Part shown: positions 8,317 through 16,403 of the stretch, piece by piece | Layout of the letters: each line of letters starts with the position of its first letter | Numbering within the stretch: position 1 is the first letter of the stretch | NCBI GenBank assembly: GCA_963783085.1 | Contig: CAWAMJ010000005.1 | Span: 186,001 to 250,000 of the forward strand | DNA length: 64,000 bases | Source of the DNA: CAVYUC01 sp963783085 | Lineage (GTDB): Bacteria > Bacteroidota > Bacteroidia > Bacteroidales > Prolixibacteraceae | Reading direction: 5' to 3' | Notes under the pieces: generated by a model | Seen by the model: the letters and a program-made list of their open reading frames with translations, nothing else | Told to the model about the DNA's origin: nothing | The model's database searches: none | Translations under genes and position numbers: made by a program

Positions 8317-9564
8317 GTATGCAAACCTACTGCCTTCTTTCGGGGGTAACTGCTTTCAAAATGCCAAGCCCAATTGTGTTTTAATTCGTGTTGGGCTTAG
8401 CCGCTGATTATTAATTGTTCCGGCTATGGGGATTGAATGTTTGTCTTGTTTTTTTTCCGGTATTTTTCATCTGTTGTTTTTACCGGTTTGCCTGTTTGGC
8501 GTGAACCCGGGTTATTAAGGTAAAATTTTTGTTCGTTTGCCTGCATATTTTTCCCGTTCAGCCAAAACAGGGAATTTTTAGCTGTTAACCTGGAATTAAA
8601 AAAATCAAAGAACGTTTTGTTGCCCTGTGATTATCCTGGTTCCAATGGTACATCCTTTACCAATCCGGCAAAGCGTAACCTTCCTTTTTTACATGCCGGG
8701 CAGTTGGGCTGGCGGTGGTTCTTAATAAGTTCCAGGATTTCATTCCACACCGTAAGGCTGGTGCCCTGTTCGAGGTGGTGTGTGGCAAAACTGTGTGGCG
8801 AAAAGTGTGCGGTGTATAGGGCTTTTTAATGTGTAGCGTGCGGTGCCGTGCATTAGTGCAAATAGTCCGTACAGCAGTAATGCCCAGGTGTGTACCTTTT
8901 CCCCCGGCGCCTTCGAAAAGGTAATGCCCTGGTTTGTACTGCCGGTAATATTTTCGCAATACAGAGAGCAGTGCAGGCGAGAGCGGAACTTTCCGTTGCT
9001 TCAGACCTTTCCCTTCCTGGATGTTGACCTGCATCCGCCGGCTGTCGATATCGGTCAGTTTGATGTTCACACTTTCCGATACCCTGGCCCCGGTGGAATA
9101 AATAAGCATAATGATGGTGCGGTGCTTGAAGTTGTCAATGGCCCCAAGTACATCGGTTACTTCGTCTTTCGACAAAACCAGCGGAAGTGTTTTGGCAACT
9201 TTTGGCGTTGGAAGGTATTCCTTTGCCCATTCTTTGTGGTAAATGTTGGTAAACAGGAAACGAAGGGCAAAATATCCCATTTTTACACTCCCCGGTTTGT
9301 GGTTACCGTCGGTGAGCATCGACTGGAAATAAGCCCTCAGCTCTTGCACTCCTGTTTGCCCAGGGTCTTTTTTGCAAAATTTGCTGTAGTCAACTATGTG
9401 CCACCAGTAACTTTTCCTGGTCCTTTCACTTAAGTTCCGCAGAACAGATTCCTGTTCGAATTTTTTTTAAATTTGTCATAATATGAATTTTAAATGAAAC
9501 AATACCTCAAAGATACTGACGTTCGGTGAATTAAAAACCACCGAACGCCAGTGAGGTTAAGTTC
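8272..9564 (-). mobile_element. IS91-like deletion derivative, copy B
   Basis: 1,293 bp, the same length and nearly the same sequence as copy C. It has the same left-end and right-end hairpins as copies A and C. It sits directly after TAAC(AA) of the attC and ends in AGTTC before (AA)CACG. Its internal gene is a recombinase-transposase fusion broken by a 2-bp insertion. Confidence 0.75.
8633..9440 (-). pseudogene. IS-borne tyrosine recombinase fused to a transposase tail, frameshifted
   Basis: On the complement, a recombinase frame runs from an N-terminal SAM-like region (SERTRKSYWWHIVDY) through the catalytic Arg of STGARVSES to HTFRHT. There a 2-bp insertion (CTGTGTGGCG against CTGTGGCG in copy C) shifts the frame. 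The downstream sequence is the last ~38 codons of the IS91-like transposase (WNEILELIKNH ... VPLEPG). The second catalytic His and the nucleophile Tyr of the recombinase are deleted, so neither enzyme can work. Confidence 0.75.
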
Positions 9565-9686
9565 AACACGGTATATACAAAATGGGCGGGATTGTGCTAA
9601 AATCAAGGGCAGTAGCCCGCTTTAGCATCAATAACGATTTGATAATTTTGAAGCCCCCAATCGCCCACATTTGCATATACCCAACC

Positions 9687-9775
9687 GTTATAGCTCATTT
9701 TGAAAAAAGATTCAGCTCACAATCATTGTAAATCTGAGCCGTATTTAATATTTTAGTGAGCTAAATAAATTGACA
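9687..9775 (+). other. Fic cassette left boundary and leader
   Basis: GTTATAGCTC (9687-9696) is exactly complementary to GAGCTATAAC at 10833-10842. The leader to the Fic start at 9776 is short and AT-rich; no clear promoter box is seen. Confidence 0.5.
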
Positions 9776-10816
9776 ATGAAAAACAAAAGAGACTCCGAAA
9801 TACTGAATTTCATTCTTCAAAATAAAGAATGTACTTCCAAAGAAATTCATGAAGGAATTTCAATATCATTGAGTTATGCAACGGTTAAAAGAGTTTTATT
9901 AAATCTTACTTCCGATAACCTAATTTCAAAAGTCGGACAAGGGAAAGCTACAAAATATATTATCTCTCCTGCTTATGAATTACTAAAACCGGTTGACATA
10001 GACGAATACTATAAAAAGGAAATTGACGAGCGAACAATTAAAGAAAATTTCAATTTAAACCTAATTTCGGAAACGCTGGTAAATACTGGACTATTTACAG
10101 AAAGTGAACTCAATAAATTATCAGAACTTCAAAAAACTTATAAAAACAATCTTTCACAACTTTCGGAATTTGAGTATAAAAAAGAACTGGAAAGGCTGGC
10201 AATCGATTTGAGTTGGAAATCTTCACAAATTGAAGGGAACACTTACTCCCTGCTAGAAACAGAAAGATTGCTTAAAGAAAAAGAAACTGCCGCCGGAAAA
10301 ACAAAAGAAGAAGCAACAATGCTTCTAAACCATAAAGATGCGATTGATTTTATTATTGAAAATCCAGATTATTTAATACCGCTGACTGTTTCAAAAATTG
10401 AGGACATTCATAGTATTTTAATCAAAGAATTAGCAATCGACAGGAATATTCGAAAAAGAAGAGTCGGTATTTCCGGTACAAATTATCGACCATTGGACAA
10501 TGAATTTCAAATCAAGGAATCATTGGAAAATATGTGCGAATTGATTAATGGCAAAGACAATATTTCCGAAAAAGCACTTTTGACTTTAGTGTTAATTTCG
10601 TACATCCAACCTTTTGTGGACGGGAATAAAAGGACTGCAAGAATTGTAAGCAATGCAATTCTAATGAACAACAAATATTGCCCAATTTCCTTCAGGACTG
10701 TTGATTCTGTGGAATATAAGAAAGCAATGTTATTGTTTTATGAGCAAAATAATTTATCGGTATTTAAAGAGATTTTTATCAATCAATTTGAATTTGCGGT
10801 AAATACATATTTTTAA
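9776..10816 (+). CDS. Fic family protein with N-terminal winged helix
   Basis: I chose ATG 9776 rather than the in-frame TTG two codons earlier; 346 residues. Residues 1-65 form a winged-helix domain (SKEIHEGISISLSYATVKR). The Fic core carries IQPFVDGNKRTAR near residues 277-289, matching the HPFxxGNGRxxR motif with Gln in place of the catalytic His and Lys for the usual second Gly/Arg position. An inhibitory-helix motif SSQIEGN is present at about 150-156, so it is a self-inhibited Fic protein of the class with the inhibitory helix N-terminal to the core. Fic enzymes transfer AMP or other phosphate-containing groups to target proteins. The His-to-Gln change could reduce or alter activity. 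It is the single gene of its cassette, and a toxin-like or regulatory role fits the setting. Confidence 0.85.
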   Translation: MKNKRDSEILNFILQNKECTSKEIHEGISISLSYATVKRVLLNLTSDNLISKVGQGKATKYIISPAYELLKPVDIDEYYKKEIDERTIKENFNLNLISETLVNTGLFTESELNKLSELQKTYKNNLSQLSEFEYKKELERLAIDLSWKSSQIEGNTYSLLETERLLKEKETAAGKTKEEATMLLNHKDAIDFIIENPDYLIPLTVSKIEDIHSILIKELAIDRNIRKRRVGISGTNYRPLDNEFQIKESLENMCELINGKDNISEKALLTLVLISYIQPFVDGNKRTARIVSNAILMNNKYCPISFRTVDSVEYKKAMLLFYEQNNLSVFKEIFINQFEFAVNTYF

Positions 10817-10842
10817 AAGGAAGATAAAAAACGAGCTATAAC

Positions 10843-12135
10843 AAATTAGGAATTAAGGCACAGTTGGGCCCCGAAAAAAGGCAGTAAGTATGCAAACCTA
10901 CTGCCTTCTTTCGGGGGTAACTGATTTCAAAATGCCAAGCCCAATTGTGTTTTAATTCGTGTTGGGCTTAGCCGCTGATTATTAATTGTTCCGGCTATGG
11001 GGATTGAATGTTTTTCTTGTTTTCATTCCGGTATTTTTCATCTGTTGTTTTTACCGGTTTGCCTGTTTGGCGTGAACCCGGGTTATTGAGGTAAAATTTT
11101 TGTTCGTTTGCCTGCATATTTTTCCCGTTCAGCCAAAACAGGGAATTTTTAGCTGTTAACCTGGATTTAAAAAAGGTTCAAAGAACGTTTTGTTGCCCTG
11201 TGATTATCCTGGTTCCAATGGTACATCTTTTACCAATCCGGCAAAGCGTAACCTTCCTTTTTTACATGCCGGGCAGTTGGGCTGGCGGTGGTTTTTAATA
11301 AGTTCCAGGATTTCATTCCACACCGTAAGGCTGGTGCCCTGTTCGAGGTGGTGTGTGGCAAAACTGTGGCGAAAAGTGTGCGGTGTGTAGGGCTTTTTAA
11401 TGTGTAGCGTGCGGTGCCGTGCATTAGTGCAAATAGTCCGTACAGCAGTAATGCCCAGGTGTGTGCCTTTTCCCCCGGCGCCTTCGAAAAGGTAATGCCC
11501 TGGTTTGTACTGCCGGTAATATTTTCGCAATACAGAGAGCAGTGCAGGCGAGAGCGGAACTTTCCGTTGCTTCAGACCTTTCCCTTCCTGGATGTTGACC
11601 TGCATCCGCCGGCTGTCGATATCGGTCAGTTTGATGTTTACACTTTCCGATACCCTGGCCCCGGTGGAATAAATAAGCATAATGATGGTGCGGTGCTTGA
11701 AGTTGTCAATGGCCCCAAGTACATCGGTTACTTCGTCTTTCGACAAAACCAGCGGAAGTGTTTTGGCAACTTTTGGCGTTGGAAGGTATTCCTTTGCCCA
11801 TTCTTTGTGGTAAATGTTGGTAAACAGGAAACGAAGGGCAAAATATCCCATTTTTACACTCCCCGGTTTGTGGTTACCGTCGGTGAGCATCGACTGGAAA
11901 TAAGCCCTCAGCTCTTGCACTCCTGTTTGCCCAGGGTCTTTTTTGCAAAATTTGCTGTAGTCAACTATGTGCCACCAGTAACTTTTCCTGGTCCTTTCAC
12001 TTAAGTTCCGCAGAACAGATTCCTGTTCGAATTTTTTTTAAATTTGTCATAATATGAATTTTAAATGAAACAATACCTCAAAGATACTGACGTTCGGTGA
12101 ATTAAAAACCACCGAACGCCAGTGAGGTTAAGTTC
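10843..12135 (-). mobile_element. IS91-like deletion derivative, copy C
   Basis: 1,293 bp and almost identical to copy B, with the same hairpin ends and the same position relative to the attC. It carries an uninterrupted recombinase-transposase fusion frame. Confidence 0.75.
11204..11995 (-). pseudogene. In-frame recombinase-transposase fusion in IS91-like copy C
   Basis: The complement frame joins a tyrosine recombinase (SAM-like domain, STGARVSES with catalytic Arg, EGKGLKQRK with Lys, HTFRHSFATHHLEQG with HxxR) directly to the C-terminal 38 residues of the IS91-like transposase. The junction falls at GTSL/TVWNEIL. The recombinase lacks its last His and its Tyr nucleophile; the transposase lacks its whole catalytic part. 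No proper ATG start exists at the 5' end; the usable starts are GTG codons near 11920. It is probably an inert by-product of an internal deletion inside a two-gene IS91-like element. Confidence 0.75.
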
Positions 12136-12264
12136 AACACGCGGTATAAAAAATTGCCGGGACAGTAGGTTATTCAAGGGTTGTAGCCCGCTTCAACCTT
12201 TGTGTAACTTGATAGGAAATCGCCCGCAATCGGCAACTTTTCATACCGCCAACCGTTAGTGGTC

Positions 12265-12600
12265 AGTTTGAACGAAGAATCGAAGTCTTAAAAATCAATT
12301 TTACTGATTGCAAAATTGCGCTTTAAAAAACTGTAAATTGACAAAAAACGTTCTTTAATATATTGAGACAAGTGTTCCAAAAGAAAATATTGTAATCATT
12401 ACGAGATGTGTTTGGGGATAAAACCCGATGGGTTTTGTTGATGTTTTTGGACTCTAAAAAATTGAATAGCTCTCCCTTTTTCAGCCGAACCATGAAATTC
12501 AATCAAAAAGGACGTAAAAAACTAAATTAATTCAACCAGCAAATGTATCCATATTTGGAAACTTTACTTATATTTGTAATGTTATACAAGGACAAAAAAT
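12265..12600 (+). other. Long leader of the first HigBA cassette
   Basis: The 336 bp before the toxin start contain no gene. The segment is AT-rich; a good -7 box TATATTTG lies at 12569-12576, but the nearest upstream TTTG (12554-12557) is only 11 bp away, so the -33 box is uncertain. The first 16 bases, GGTCAGTTTGAA-like, are shared with the next toxin-antitoxin cassette. Confidence 0.4.
12569..12576 (+). promoter_or_regulatory. Candidate -7 promoter box of the first HigBA cassette
   Basis: TATATTTG matches TAnnTTTG exactly and ends 24 bp before the toxin ATG. A correctly spaced -33 TTTG is not evident. Confidence 0.35.
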
Positions 12601-12942
12601 ATGAGATATTTCGAAACACGATTTTTGGAAGAAGCAAATGAATTTATTGCTGGACTTGACTTAAAAACGGTAAAAAAAATCTTTTACAACATTGACTTTG
12701 CAGAATAAACAAATGACCCAAAACTTTTAAAGAAACTTCAAAATGACATTTGGGAGTTTCGAACGAAGTTTGCTGGATTACAAATTCGACTTCTTGCATT
12801 TTGGGATAAATCGGATAATAAAGAAACTCTGGTGATAGCAACCCACGGTTTTGTTAAAAAATCAGATAAAGTTCCAAAGAAAGAAATTGAAAGAGCCGTG
12901 AGACTTAAAGATGAATATTTTGAGAACAAACAAATTAAGTAA
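12601..12942 (+). pseudogene. HigB/Gp49-type RelE-superfamily toxin with a nonsense codon
   Basis: The frame from ATG 12601 to the stop at 12940 would give about 113 residues, but codon 36 is TAA (12706-12708). On either side it aligns with the intact toxin at 15502: KIFYNI before the stop, then NDPKLLKKLQNDIWEFRT, LLAFWDKSDNKETLVIATHG and FVKK...VPKKEIERA. The match is collinear with no frameshift, so a single base change has removed the toxin. The antitoxin gene that follows is intact. The family consists of translation-dependent mRNA endonucleases. Confidence 0.85.
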
Positions 12943-12946
12943 TGAG

Positions 12947-13273
12947 ATGAAAACAAAAGAAATGAAAACATATTCGCTTGCCGAATTGAAAGACAAATAC
13001 ATCGGCAAAATTGGGACTACCGAAAGAGATGAGTACGAATATGAATTACGCATGGATGTTTTGGGGAAAATGATAAAATCCGCAAGAATAGAGCGCAATT
13101 TAACTCAGGAACAATTAGGGAAACTAATTGGAGTTCAGAAAGCGCAGATATCGAAACTTGAAAGAAGCGCAAATAGCGCAACAATTGACACGATTCTCAA
13201 AGTTTTTAGGGCATTAAAAGCAGAGATTAATTTTAATGTAAAACTTGAGGACAGTTTCGTAAAATTGGCTTAA
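12947..13273 (+). CDS. HigA-type antitoxin, XRE helix-turn-helix
   Basis: I chose ATG 12947, four bases after the toxin stop; 108 residues. The N-terminal ~40 residues resemble the toxin-binding part (SLAELKDKYIGKIG). Residues ~48-100 form an XRE helix-turn-helix: IERNLTQEQLGKLIGVQKAQISKLE. In the family it neutralises HigB and represses the operon. With the toxin upstream dead, it is an orphan that might neutralise related toxins, such as that of the next cassette; that is inference. Confidence 0.85.
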   Translation: MKTKEMKTYSLAELKDKYIGKIGTTERDEYEYELRMDVLGKMIKSARIERNLTQEQLGKLIGVQKAQISKLERSANSATIDTILKVFRALKAEINFNVKLEDSFVKLA

Positions 13274-14025
13274 AAAATATAAAACCGAACCGCTAACAAT
13301 GTGCAAATGTAATGCGGGCGGGCGTGGTGTTCCAGTGTTTTCGCTTTGTTCAACCACCGCCAATCCGTCTTTGATGGATGACGGTTTTAAAAAAGATGTT
13401 TAACAGAAAGCCGGCTTGGCTCCGTGGCAGTTTTGGCAGGGAATTATTTCGAAAACCCGCACTCCACTTGGTGTGCCGAGAAGCAAAGAATCGGCAGTTT
13501 TAGTTCTTTGCATGCTGTAATTAAGATGGTGGAACCGACCCACCAAGACCGTTGTACAGGCAAGGGTTTTAAACCACCTAAAGGTGCTGTGTTTAAGAGG
13601 CATGGTATTGAGCGTTTAGGAAAAGGTAGCCCACGAGGTTATCAGGTATGGATAAAGGAGATGAACTAACCGTAACCGCTGAAGAGGTGTCGAGAAGTGG
13701 CCACATCCAGTCAAAAGCTACGAAGTATGTGACGGAGTGAAAAATAGTGTTGTAAACAACATTAAGTTTGGAAGTTACCTGTTTACTATCCATTCGGCTG
13801 GCGTCATTCAGGCGGCATAGCCTGCCCCGCTTTGCGGGGACCTTTATCCGGGCTTAATTACGGAACCCGGGAATCCCGACGAAATGTCGGGAGACGGACT
13901 AACCCGTAGTAGTAATGAAGTTCCTGTAATGGGAATGGACCGCGTGCCGCCTAAAGCTTTAGCGGTGGCGCAGCAAAGGGGTTAGGTTATACAGTATCAT
14001 AACATTTAACAACTCTGGTAAGAGG

Positions 14026-15276
14026 ATGAATTTATGGAATGAGACAAAATCAGTACCTGTAAGCCGCGAAATGGTATGGGCGGCTTACAAGAAAGTGAAA
14101 GCCAATAAAGGGAGTGCAGGCATTGACGAAATCAGCATGGAAGAATTCGATGCAGACAGGTCAAAACACTTGTACAAACTTTGGAACCGCATGGCATCGG
14201 GCAGCTATTTTCCGCCACCTGTTAAAGAAGTTGAGATAGCCAAGAAAGATGGTAAAACCCGAAAACTTGGTGTCCCGACCATTGCCGACAGGATAGGGCA
14301 AATGGTTATTAAAGATTACCTGGAACCGAGGTTTGAAAAGATATTCAGTTCAAACTCCTATGGTTACCGTCCGAACAAGGATGCCCATCAGGCACTCGAA
14401 CAGGTTCGTAACAATTGCAGGAAAACAGATTGGGTAATTGACCTCGACATCAAGGGTTTCTTTGACAATATCGACCACAGAAAATTATTGCTTGCTTTGG
14501 AGAAGCACGTTACAGAGAAATGGTGTTTGATGTACATCAAACGATGGCTGAACTCACCTGTTCAGAAAGAATCGGGAGAACTGGTTCAGAAGCAGGGAAG
14601 GGGAACGCCACAGGGAGGTGTAATTAGCCCGTTACTGGCCAACCTGTTTCTTCATTATGCGATGGATAAATGGCTTGAGCTGAAACATTCGGCAGTAGAG
14701 TTTGCGCGTTATGCCGATGACGCCATCCTGCATTGCCGGAGTAAAATCCATGCAGAACGAACGCTAAATGCTGTTCGGGAACGGATGAAAGAATGCGGAT
14801 TGGAACTGCACCCGGTAAAGACCAAACTGGTGTATTGCAAAGACTATCGACGTCGGGACAATTATCCGGTAGTTAAATTCGATTTTCTGGGATATTCTTT
14901 CCAGCCCCGCACAACAAAATCAAGGAAAACAGGAAAGCTGTTTCTGGGATATGATTGTGCAATAAGCATCAGTTCAAAGAAACGTATAGCAGACAAGATG
15001 GAAGAATTGAATATTGTGGGGCTAACCCATAAAAGTATTGTAGGCGTTGCCCAATTTCTAAATCCCTATATTCGGGGATGGGTCAACTACTATGGTAAGT
15101 TTAGGAAAAGTGCCATGAACTCTATCTTTCAATGGCTGAACAAGCGATTAATCCGCTGGGCAAGGAAACGGTACAAACGCTACAAAACCAGTATAAAACG
15201 AGCATTCCGATGGTTTACAACAGTTCGGGAACAATTTCCCGGTTTGTTTTATCATTGGCAAATTGGATTATGTTGA
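14026..15276 (+). CDS. ltrA: Group II intron reverse transcriptase/maturase
   Basis: 416 residues from ATG 14026. Reverse transcriptase blocks in order: RT1-2 (ANKGSAGIDEI, GVPTIADRIGQ), RT3 (VIDLDIKGFFDNIDH), RT4 (GTPQGGVISPLLANL), RT5 with the catalytic YADD at ~229-232, then RT6-7 and the maturase X/thumb domain (LNPYIRGWVNYYGKF at about 343-357). The protein stops soon after X (ending YHWQIGLC) and has no HNH endonuclease domain. Endonuclease-less introns use single-stranded or structured DNA targets, which suits a folded attC. It assists splicing of its host intron and retrohoming. Confidence 0.93.
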   Translation: MNLWNETKSVPVSREMVWAAYKKVKANKGSAGIDEISMEEFDADRSKHLYKLWNRMASGSYFPPPVKEVEIAKKDGKTRKLGVPTIADRIGQMVIKDYLEPRFEKIFSSNSYGYRPNKDAHQALEQVRNNCRKTDWVIDLDIKGFFDNIDHRKLLLALEKHVTEKWCLMYIKRWLNSPVQKESGELVQKQGRGTPQGGVISPLLANLFLHYAMDKWLELKHSAVEFARYADDAILHCRSKIHAERTLNAVRERMKECGLELHPVKTKLVYCKDYRRRDNYPVVKFDFLGYSFQPRTTKSRKTGKLFLGYDCAISISSKKRIADKMEELNIVGLTHKSIVGVAQFLNPYIRGWVNYYGKFRKSAMNSIFQWLNKRLIRWARKRYKRYKTSIKRAFRWFTTVREQFPGLFYHWQIGLC

Positions 15277-15321
15277 TGAAGCGTATAGATTTGTATAACC
15301 TGTCTGCCGACCAGGCAGGCA

Positions 15322-15358
15322 AGAGCCGTGATGACGGGAGACTGTCAAGTCCGGTTCT
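15322..15358 (+). ncRNA. Group II intron domain V
   Basis: The hairpin GAGCCG...GACGG-GAGA-CTGTC-AAGT-CCGGTTC has the AGC catalytic triad and a GNRA tetraloop, as expected for domain V. It is followed by a domain VI-like stem (AGGCTTAGGGTGAAACTCCC) and the intron 3' end. Confidence 0.75.
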
Positions 15359-15501
15359 GTGAGAGGCTTAGGGTGAAACTCCCTTTGCCTACTCGACTAC
15401 CAACCGTTAGCGGTCAGTTTGAATGAAAACAAACACAGCATATTTTATTAATTCATTTGTTTCCTAATTAAGAAACTTCTATTTTTACAAAAACTATTTG
15501 A

Positions 15502-15849
15502 ATGGAAGAAAAATTCAATATTGATTTTTTGAATGATGCAATTGATTTCATGAATTCGTTGGACTCAAAAGCTCGTAGAAAGATTTATTACAACTTAAAA
15601 AAATCGCAGATAATCAATGACCCTGAATTGTTTAAAAAATTAAATGAAAACATATGGGAATTTCGAACATTATTTGAGAAAAAGCAATACCGACTTTTTG
15701 CATTTTGGGATAAAACAGATAATAAAGAAACACTTGTTTTAGCGACTCACGGAATAATTAAGAAAACAAAGAAAACTCCGAAAAGTGAGATTAAAAAGGC
15801 TGAGGAAATAAGAAAAAATTATTTTGAACAAAATAAACAAGAAAAATGA
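15502..15849 (+). CDS. higB: HigB/Gp49-type toxin (RelE superfamily)
   Basis: 115 residues from ATG 15502. The Gp49-like signature is clear: NENIWEFRTLFEKKQYRLFAFWDK, NKETLVLATHGIIKK (separate segments) and a basic C-terminal helix KSEIKKAEEIRKNYF. These are ribosome-dependent mRNA interferases that block translation when free of antitoxin. The stop overlaps the antitoxin start (ATGA at 15846-15849). Toxin-first order is typical of higBA. The cassette is a diverged paralogue of the preceding one (boundary, leader start, genes and attC all align), but here the toxin is intact. Confidence 0.9.
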   Translation: MEEKFNIDFLNDAIDFMNSLDSKARRKIYYNLKKSQIINDPELFKKLNENIWEFRTLFEKKQYRLFAFWDKTDNKETLVLATHGIIKKTKKTPKSEIKKAEEIRKNYFEQNKQEK

Positions 15850-16157
15850 AAACTAGAAAAATAAAAACAAAAGGCTTGGATGAAATGATTGACGAGCACA
15901 TTGGAATAAAAGGTACAAAAGAAAGAGATGCTTTTGAAGAAGAATTGCGTCTTGACCTTTTGGGGCAAACAATCAAAAAAATCCGAGTAGAAAAAAACTT
16001 AACTCAAGAACAACTTGGGAAACTGGTTGGTGTAAAAAAAGCCCAAATTTCTAAAATTGAAAACCACCTGACAGATGCCAGGTTTGAAACAATTTTAAAA
16101 GTATTCAGAGCATTGGATGCAAAAATAAATTTCAATGTTGAGTTGCTTGGACATTAA
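15846..16157 (+). CDS. higA: HigA-type antitoxin, XRE helix-turn-helix
   Basis: 103 residues from ATG 15846, overlapping the toxin stop by four bases, so translation is coupled. The N-terminal segment GLDEMIDEHIGIKGTKERD parallels that of the antitoxin at 12947. The XRE domain reads VEKNLTQEQLGKLVGVKKAQ, then ISKIENH. It binds the toxin and the operon's operator. Confidence 0.9.
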   Translation: MKTRKIKTKGLDEMIDEHIGIKGTKERDAFEEELRLDLLGQTIKKIRVEKNLTQEQLGKLVGVKKAQISKIENHLTDARFETILKVFRALDAKINFNVELLGH

Positions 16158-16186
16158 GTTAATTGAGCAAAAAAAATAAAAACCGA

Positions 16187-16383
16187 ACCGCTAATAAAGT
16201 GCAAATGTAATGCGGGCGGGCTTGGTATTCCAACTGTTTCGCCCTGTTCAACCACCGCCAATCCGTCTTTGACGGATGACGGTTTTAGAATGATGTTTAA
16301 TAAAAAGCCGGCTTGGCTCCGTGCAAACTTGACAGGAAATTGTTTCAAAATTCCGCACTCCATTTCCATAAACCGTTACCTGC
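16187..16383 (+). repeat. attC-like site 5, uninterrupted
   Basis: R'' ACCGCTAAT (16187-16195), left arm GTGCAAATG, central hairpins (GTCTTTGACGGATGACGG), right arm CCGCACTCCATTTCC, then AAACC and GTTACCTGC (16375-16383). This is the cleanest complete site and the reference for delimiting the intron in attC 4. It is about 185 bp, in the size range of the large attC sites of chromosomal integrons. Confidence 0.75.
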
Positions 16384-16403
16384 AAGTTTAAAAACGAGAA
16401 CCA

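Larger units (their letters stand above)
8262..9696 (+). repeat. attC-like site 2, interrupted by IS91-like copy B
   Basis: R'' TTTGCCTAAC (8262-8271) is the exact complement of the start of its own cassette (GTTAGGCAAA, 6970). After the IS, the right half shows GGTATATACAAAATGGGCGGG (9570 on) pairing with CGCCCACATTTGCATATACCC, then AACC and GTTATAGCTC (9687-9696), the start of the Fic cassette. Confidence 0.75.
10833..12264 (+). repeat. attC-like site 3, interrupted by IS91-like copy C
   Basis: R'' GAGCTATAAC at 10833-10842. After the IS, the right half reads CACGCGGTATAAAAAATTGCCGGG ... CCCGCAATCGGCAACTTTTCATACCGC (arms separated here only for description), then CAACC and GTTAGTGGTC at 12255-12264. 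The arms GCGGTAT and ATACCGC are perfect complements. Confidence 0.75.
13471..15397 (+). mobile_element. Group II intron inserted in attC 4
   Basis: The intron starts with GTGTGCCGAG (consensus GTGYG) at 13471 and ends CTACTCGAC (AY 3' end) at 15397, 1,927 nt. Both ends are set by comparison with the uninterrupted attC 5 and by restored pairing of the attC arms. A ~550-nt structured 5' region (domains I-III) precedes the maturase gene; domains V and VI follow it. It is inserted on the same strand as the cassette genes. Confidence 0.8.
13290..15415 (+). repeat. attC-like site 4, interrupted by a group II intron
   Basis: R'' CCGCTAAC (13290-13297) plus AATGTGCAAATG begins the site. It runs nearly parallel in sequence to attC site 5 (16187-16383), with the same central blocks ACCACCGCCAATCCGTCTTTG and GCCGGCTTGGCTCCGTG (each under 22 bases), up to CACTCCACTTG at 13470. 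There the intron enters. The 3' flank TACCAACC then GTTAGCGGTC (15406-15415) completes the site: GTGCAAATG pairs with CACTTG/TAC across the removed intron. Confidence 0.75.

Noticed and set aside
8843..9433. Long + strand open frames within the IS91-like copies (also at 11414-12004 and 6182-6718)
   Set aside because: They mirror the recombinase and transposase frames on the other strand and show no domain content.
5737..12135. The ~1.1-1.3 kb repeats as very long attC sites
   Set aside because: They carry transposase and recombinase fragments and end hairpins of their own, and normal attC arms are found on both sides once they are removed.
13424..13669. An 81-residue frame in the 5' part of the group II intron
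   Set aside because: The region is structured intron RNA; the translation has no protein-like features.
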